Notes under the pieces: model-generated | What the model saw: the letters and a program-made list of their open reading frames with translations, nothing else | The model's database searches: none | Told to the model about the DNA's origin: nothing | Position numbers and translations under genes: made by a program | NCBI GenBank assembly: GCA_022385755.1 | Contig: MU278353.1 | Coordinates: 124,001 to 188,000, forward strand | Source: Trametopsis cervina | Taxonomy: Eukaryota > Basidiomycota > Agaricomycetes > Polyporales > Irpicaceae | Direction of reading: 5' to 3' | DNA length: 64,000 nucleotides | Shown here: positions 58,802 through 64,000 of the stretch, one piece after another | Layout: every line of letters starts with the position of its first letter | Numbering within the stretch: the first letter of the stretch is position 1

Positions 58802-60492
58802 TTGGGTGCGCGCAAGAAACGAAGCGAAGCGATGTGCGATGGGCATTAGCATTAGGCTGTGTTCGTTCCGTCTGTGATTGTGCGTCGGAGCGATAATGCA
58901 ATCGTCTTGCTTGGTAGTTCCGCGGAGCAGATGAGGCTGTGCGGGTGTGCGTGCGTTCCCTGACGAGACGAGAAGTATCATATATCCTGGCTGTTCTTCG
59001 TTCTTCGTTGCCCGATGTCCTGATATCCACGCCCATCAAGCCACCTCCGACACATAGTGCAGAACTGGGCGATTTCCGGAATATGAATCATCTCGCTGGC
59101 GTCGACGCGTTCCCCAACTTCTCTCAGACGTTCCTTTGGGTTCACCGCTTCGCCCATCTAGCCGTTGTATGCAGCTGAAACAGGCTACAACCGCGTACCG
59201 GCACAGGCTCCTATTCCTAAATATACACGTCCTCGAACAACGTAAGTGACTTCTACCGTCTCGCGTTCTGTTCTCCAGCGGCTGACCGTGGAACCAGATG
59301 GCTCCTTCAGGTGTACTGGATTTCAAGAGACGCGCGCACCACAGCCATCCGACCGTTGAATCGGGATACAAGCGAGTGATATCAACACCAGCCGGCCAGC
59401 TAGCATCCTACTGTATCTCCGATACCCATATCCAAACGGAAATAGTGCGTCTACTCTACAGTATCGAGCGTGGAATAAAACGTCCCCGTCTGCTACACTG
59501 CGAAATCCGAAATCACCACCGCCCAAAGAAAAGGCGTGTATCCCGTATAGCCATACCCGGCTCAGAAGCGAACCCTTGCCTCCCGGAGTCGGCTGTCGGC
59601 ATCCAGTATGATACCAGCACAGTACGAGTGAATGTGAATGAGAATGTGAATGTGGATGAATGGAAGACACCCGAACGACGAGCTCGAGCTTCTGGCGCGT
59701 GCGGGGGGGAGGGTGAGTCAGCCCACGTAGGCTGCCGCTGCCGCGTAGTGTATGGGTGGATGGGTGGGGTCGGATGCGGTCTCAGGAGGGAGATCGTTGG
59801 GAGCTTCTTCGTGCGCGAGGACGACGGGCGTGCTTCAGGTGTGTTTGGTGTGGTTTGTGTGGTTTGTGAATACGCACCACTGCACCTCGAGCGTCGTTCA
59901 AAGGCATCAGAACACAGACAGGCGTACTCGCTATACCGTCCTTCCGGTGGGTGGGTGCGCGAACCTTTTTCTTGCATTCGGTCCTCGACCGCGAATAGAT
60001 TGTGCAGAGTGGATACGTGCGTTACCATATCATTGTTGTTTCCGTTCTCGTGAAATGTTTACTTGAATAGACTGATCAGGTGTACCAGGTGTACAATGGT
60101 ACCAACGCCACGAAGCCCCCGCGGCGGAGGGAGACCGTGCATGCAGAACACCACGTGAGATATGCAAAGGGTATTTTCTCGCAACGGAGTCACAAACAAG
60201 ATTGGTACAGGTGTGAGGTAACTATCGGAACATGCTTGATGTAGGTACAAGGTTATTGATATTCGCGTTTGCGGGAAAGTGTGCCCCGAAGAGATTAAGG
60301 TCCAGAGCGGAGTGTAGAGCCAATTTGGCTCTTTGAGATGGGTGTCTGGGATCAAGTGCATATGTTTTGGACAGAGGTGGATCTGCTTTTGTGACGGTGA
60401 TCTTCCTGGGATATGATATGAGACGCTCGCTCCACAAATGGGACTGTTCCACGCTCACCCGCTCACACCGCACCCATCTCATCACACCCAGC
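58802..60492. other. No supported gene
   Basis: About 1.7 kb between the Kre9-like gene and the P450. A plus frame at 59298-60053 (starting MAPSGVLDFKRRAHH) and a minus frame at 59513-60028 overlap. Neither has a known domain, and the Val/Asn-Val run in the plus one comes from a short repeat (GTGAATG). Not called. Confidence 0.4.
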
Positions 60493-62649
60493 TCAATCTC
60501 GCCGATGCAGAACAACAGGCAACGGGCCCATGCTCGCCACGAACGTATCCTCCAAATTATCCTCCCACCGCTTCGCATCCCACCCCTGCGCGAACCGCAT
60601 CTCAAACTTCTGCATGCACAAGCATATCACCATCCGCATCTCGAGCAGCGCGAGGTTCTTCCCCACGCAGTTCGCGGCGCCATACGAGAACGGGATGAAC
60701 GCGTCCGCGTTGTGCGTGAACGGCCGCCTTGAGTCTGAGTCTGAGCCTGAGCCTGAGGGTGCGGGGGCGGGTGCGAGTCCGTCGGCGATGAGCCATCTGT
60801 CTGGCCAGAACGTGAGTGGGGAGGTGAAGTTGCGCGCGTCACGCTGCACGCCTCGGACGTTGATGCGCGCTTGGGTGCCTTCGGGGAAGAAACTGGGCGA
60901 GGGGGAAGCGGCGTGAGATGTGCGGTTGGGTGTGAAGTGGACGAGGGGACGTACTGTTTTCCGAACACCTTACCACCGGATCCGTGCAGCGGTGCGCGTA
61001 GACTCCCGCTCGGTAACGCGGGGAACAATCGCATGCCCTCGTTTCTGTCACAGCCGTGGTTAGAGGCGGTTCGATAACATAACCCGACGGCATAGCATAG
61101 TCGAACGTCCACACTTACATTATCGCGTCCAGGTACGGCATGTTCACGTGATGCTGAGGGTCGAGTGCGTCCTCGCCTGCAGGGTAGTATCGGTCCACTT
61201 CGGCTTGCAGCCGCTTGTACGCCTCTGGGTGGCTCATCAGGCAGACGAATATGTTAGCTAGCGTTGTCGCTGTAGTGTCTGATCCAGCCACGATAGCAAG
61301 GACGCCGTCCGCGATCACGATATGGCGTGGAGGAGAGACCTTTTCTGCATTGTCTTCGTTGCTCTGATAGTCGGTGAGTTATGGGAAGGGATGGAGAAGC
61401 ACGTCTTGCGTACCAGGAAGTAGAACAGATCCTTCGTTGAGGACCCGGTTTGGTATCGCCTAGCAGCCCGCTCGAAAGCTATGTCGCGCAATTTCATCAG
61501 GTCTTTCCCGAGGGAAGGTATGTGCCTTGTGTAAAACGACAGCCACGGCACATGCTCGAATATCACTGCAAAGCTGCGATTCCCATGAGCGATGATCAGA
61601 TGGCGACAACGCGGACGAACTTCATTCCAGCTTTGAGCATCTTCCACAGACCGTTTTTATCCCCGTCACGAAGCATCTCTGTTCCCCCGCCGAATCTAAG
61701 CTGACTCCTCAGAGCTTGCCGCAGAGCCTAGAAACACATCCACTTACGCCATATCGCCCATAAAATCGTATCTAGGGGCAACAAGTGAGCATGAGAACGT
61801 ATCAGGAGAGCGTGTCAGAAGCGCAGATGAGACATACGTAAAGAAGCTGATCCACTGCGCCAGATCAACATTCCCCTCCTGGCTCTGTAAGGCTTCCACG
61901 AGCTGCGTCGCGCGTCTTGCGACGATGGGTTGGTAATCCTTCAGCGAGGGCGTGCTGAAGGCGCGGTTCCACGGCCGGCGGCGACGGGCGTGCTCGACCG
62001 GGTCTGAATACGCGATGAGAGGTGTCTCGCGGTGCAGGGCTCGGCCTTTCATCCCAGGCCCTTTGGGCATCCCGCCGGGGCCCAAGAGAGGGACTATGGC
62101 GGACGCATCGCGTATAATCAACTCATTGGGTCCTGTAGGACCGTATGATGAGAATGGGCAGTCATATGGAGGTGAGATAGGGGCGAAATACCTATGCGAA
62201 TGATATCCCCGTACGTCTCGTGCAGGCGTTCGAAATAGAGATGCCGTTTACCCCGCCACGAGACCCATGCCATCCAGAAACCGGATAGTCTGGCCCCGAC
62301 GGGTCCGGGAACCTTTGCCAGAGGATGAAACGGGGAGAGGCGGTAGGCGGTGAGGGAGATGCCTAGTGTGGCGAAATAGGTGGAGAAGGATAGGAGCGTG
62401 GCGAAGAGTACCCCATATTGGCGGAGGAATAGTAGTGAGAGGAGGGTGGGGAGTGCAACGAGCAGGGTGGTGACGGGCAGGAATTCGATAGGCTCCCACC
62501 GGTGAAAGGTCCAGTAGCAAATCTACGTGGCCGATGAGTGACGAACTGATAGACGAGATACGTAGGCGTACCAATGCGCAGGCGACGACGACGAGGACAG
62601 CATCGTTTGTGTTACTTGGAGCAACAGCTGTAAGGTTCAGTTGGGCCAT
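60493..62649 (-). CDS. Cytochrome P450 monooxygenase, basidiomycete microsomal type
   Basis: Starts MAQLNLTAVAPSNTNDAVLVVVACALICYW with two or three hydrophobic spans, then RLSPFHPLAKVPGP (Pro-rich hinge). I-helix AGSDTTATTLANIF, ExxR in NEGMRLFPALPS, PDRW of the PERF region, and the heme-binding loop FSYGAANCVGKNLALLEMR with the thiolate Cys. All the marks of a working P450 are present. Exons join in frame at sites checked (the first intron lies between ACAL and ICYW). The extended multi-span N-terminus is typical of several large Agaricomycete CYP families. A Ser/Asp-rich insert (GSGSDSDS) precedes the heme region. Substrate unknown; xenobiotic or terpenoid oxidation are both possible. No terpene or polyketide synthase is seen nearby. 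Confidence 0.92.
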
Positions 62650-64000
62650 TACGACCTACCAAGGACAGAGATGGAGCATGAACATGCTGCTCTCACAGGT
62701 ACACTAAGTACCAAACTCTTATTAGGTTCGCGATGACGTCCGGAAAAGCCCATCCGACGATAGAAGATGCAGTGGTTACTAAGACACAGCACATTGGTAA
62801 GACTCTGCGCGATAGTGCACAAATAGGGAGAAGAAGTGCATCCTCGCTCCAGAAGACGGAACCGCACATCACAGGTCTGTCAGTTCCCGGTTATAAACAG
62901 CAGCAGAGGTATCAGACTCACGAGATACCACGGCGGACATCATTCCTTGAGTTCTACCGCCTCGGCCACTCAAGCCGGTCATTTTCCTCTCGTATATTAC
63001 CGTGCTACGTTCATGCTACGGTCAAATAACCACGAATGGGGTTTGGCTGCGCTAGCTGCAACACTCGCCCGCTGGATGCTTGCCGTGTGGGATCACAGAA
63101 GTCACCGACCACATTCTTCCATCTTTCTCCGTCTTGCCTATGACGGCTCGCCTATGAATTGTAGGATTGCGCACGTCAGTCTCACACACTCGGAGTGATT
63201 GCCGTCCAAAGTGCTTCGTCGTAAGGTTGTCGTGGCCTGTGAATATAACGATCTACGCAAAGGTGAGTACAAATGAAAGAGGCAGGTTGCCAATCTACCG
63301 GGGTAATAGCCGCAAAAGAAAGCCAGGGACAGTTTGGAGTATGAGCTGTGGTACCCGGCATAGACCCAGGGGCAGTGGCGCGGTCTGCCACGGACTGATG
63401 AGCCATACAGTAATAAGATAGACGGTTCCCACAGTGGGAAAGGTTTGCAGGCAGCTCTATACGGCTCAGCATAAAGGAAGCCAGGTTTCTCTGTGAAACA
63501 ACTTGAACATGAAGGGTTGCCCTCGGTGATCGTAAGTTATGCCAACCTGGCTACGAGAGTCTATATCGGGTCCTTAAAGGGTATACGCGTTCTAGGCCTG
63601 AAGGGCATGCACGCTATCTCGGAAGATTGCTACGTTCCCTCGGCAGTTTGGAACAGGCATTCTGGACATGTCTGGGTTGGAAGAACAGCTGGAATCAATC
63701 CACACAGACTAGAAGTGGATCCGCGTTTGTCTACTTCAAAACGTGCAGCTGTAATGAGTGAAGTACGCTGCTAAGAAAGGGTATACGCACCAGCGATGAA
63801 ACAGATGCCTCTCTGGCTATAATGCATTCGATCTTTGGTTCCCAGGGGAAACCCACATGTTACAGCTGAAAAGCCTCGTTGTGGCGGCAGAGTTCAGCGC
63901 GCTCCGCCTGGGGTATGTAAGGATGAATAGGGATAGAGATACTCACGCAAGGCTTTTACACGAGTTATATTACGTAGTGCAATACCAAGACTCCCCCTTC
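62650..64000. other. No supported gene at right edge
   Basis: Upstream flank of the P450 and the window end. Plus frames (62836-63198 and 63493-63774) are without motifs or splice partners. It may contain part of a gene that continues outside the window. Confidence 0.4.

Noticed and set aside
59298..60053. 251-codon plus frame between the Kre9-like and P450 genes
   Set aside because: No domain, includes a repeat-derived Val/Asn run and overlaps an equally long minus frame.

Overview
The window looks like chromosomal DNA of a filamentous basidiomycete, most likely an Agaricomycete. Almost every gene is cut by short introns (about 45-65 nt) with GT..AG ends. The gene content fits a wood- or litter-decaying mushroom: an AA9 polysaccharide monooxygenase, a secreted A1 aspartic protease, a UstS-type glutathione transferase, a P450 with a multi-span N-terminus, a Kre9/Knh-like secreted protein and a Zn2Cys6 regulator. 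I saw no tRNA, rRNA, CRISPR array or intact transposon. Coordinates are for the coding span, introns included. All names come from reading motifs, not from searches.

Layout. 0-10 kb: F-box protein (-), an unknown low-complexity protein with duplicated exon ends (-), a membrane protein with a PPSY tail (-), histone H3 (+) behind a palindromic MCB-type promoter, and mitochondrial D-lactate dehydrogenase (-). 10.4-18.2 kb: a lineage-specific block with three kinase-like genes, two oppositely oriented pieces of a dead SNF2 remodeller, and a non-coding tail. 18.5-33.8 kb: a normal gene island: aspartic protease (+), beta-lactamase-fold serine hydrolase (+), glutathione transferase (-), AA9 LPMO (+), an unknown beta-rich protein (-), a CsbD-tailed tandem-repeat protein (-) and splicing factor PRP6 (-). 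33.9-41.2 kb: an inverted, diverged copy of the left block with three more kinase-like genes and a second SNF2 relic. 41.2-44.5 kb: no recognisable gene. 44.5-62.7 kb: a visibly more GC-rich, microsatellite-rich stretch with a base-exchange phosphatidylserine synthase (+), a 6.5 kb gene-poor gap, the Zn2Cys6 regulator (+), a TANGO2/NRDE protein (-), a Kre9/Knh-like secreted protein (+) and the P450 (-).

The most unusual part is the kinase cluster. Six paralogues (five apparently intact, one cut off) share a six-exon structure, a kinase core with Lys, Glu, HxD....N, DFG and D/R landmarks but no visible Gly-rich loop, and a final exon encoding a basic then hydrophobic tail. They sit in an inverted segmental duplication flanking the 18-34 kb island. 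One junction can be placed to about the base (18213 against 35182) and falls inside kinase copy 4, removing its last exon. The SNF2 relics in the two arms share the same lesions, so the remodeller was dead before duplication.
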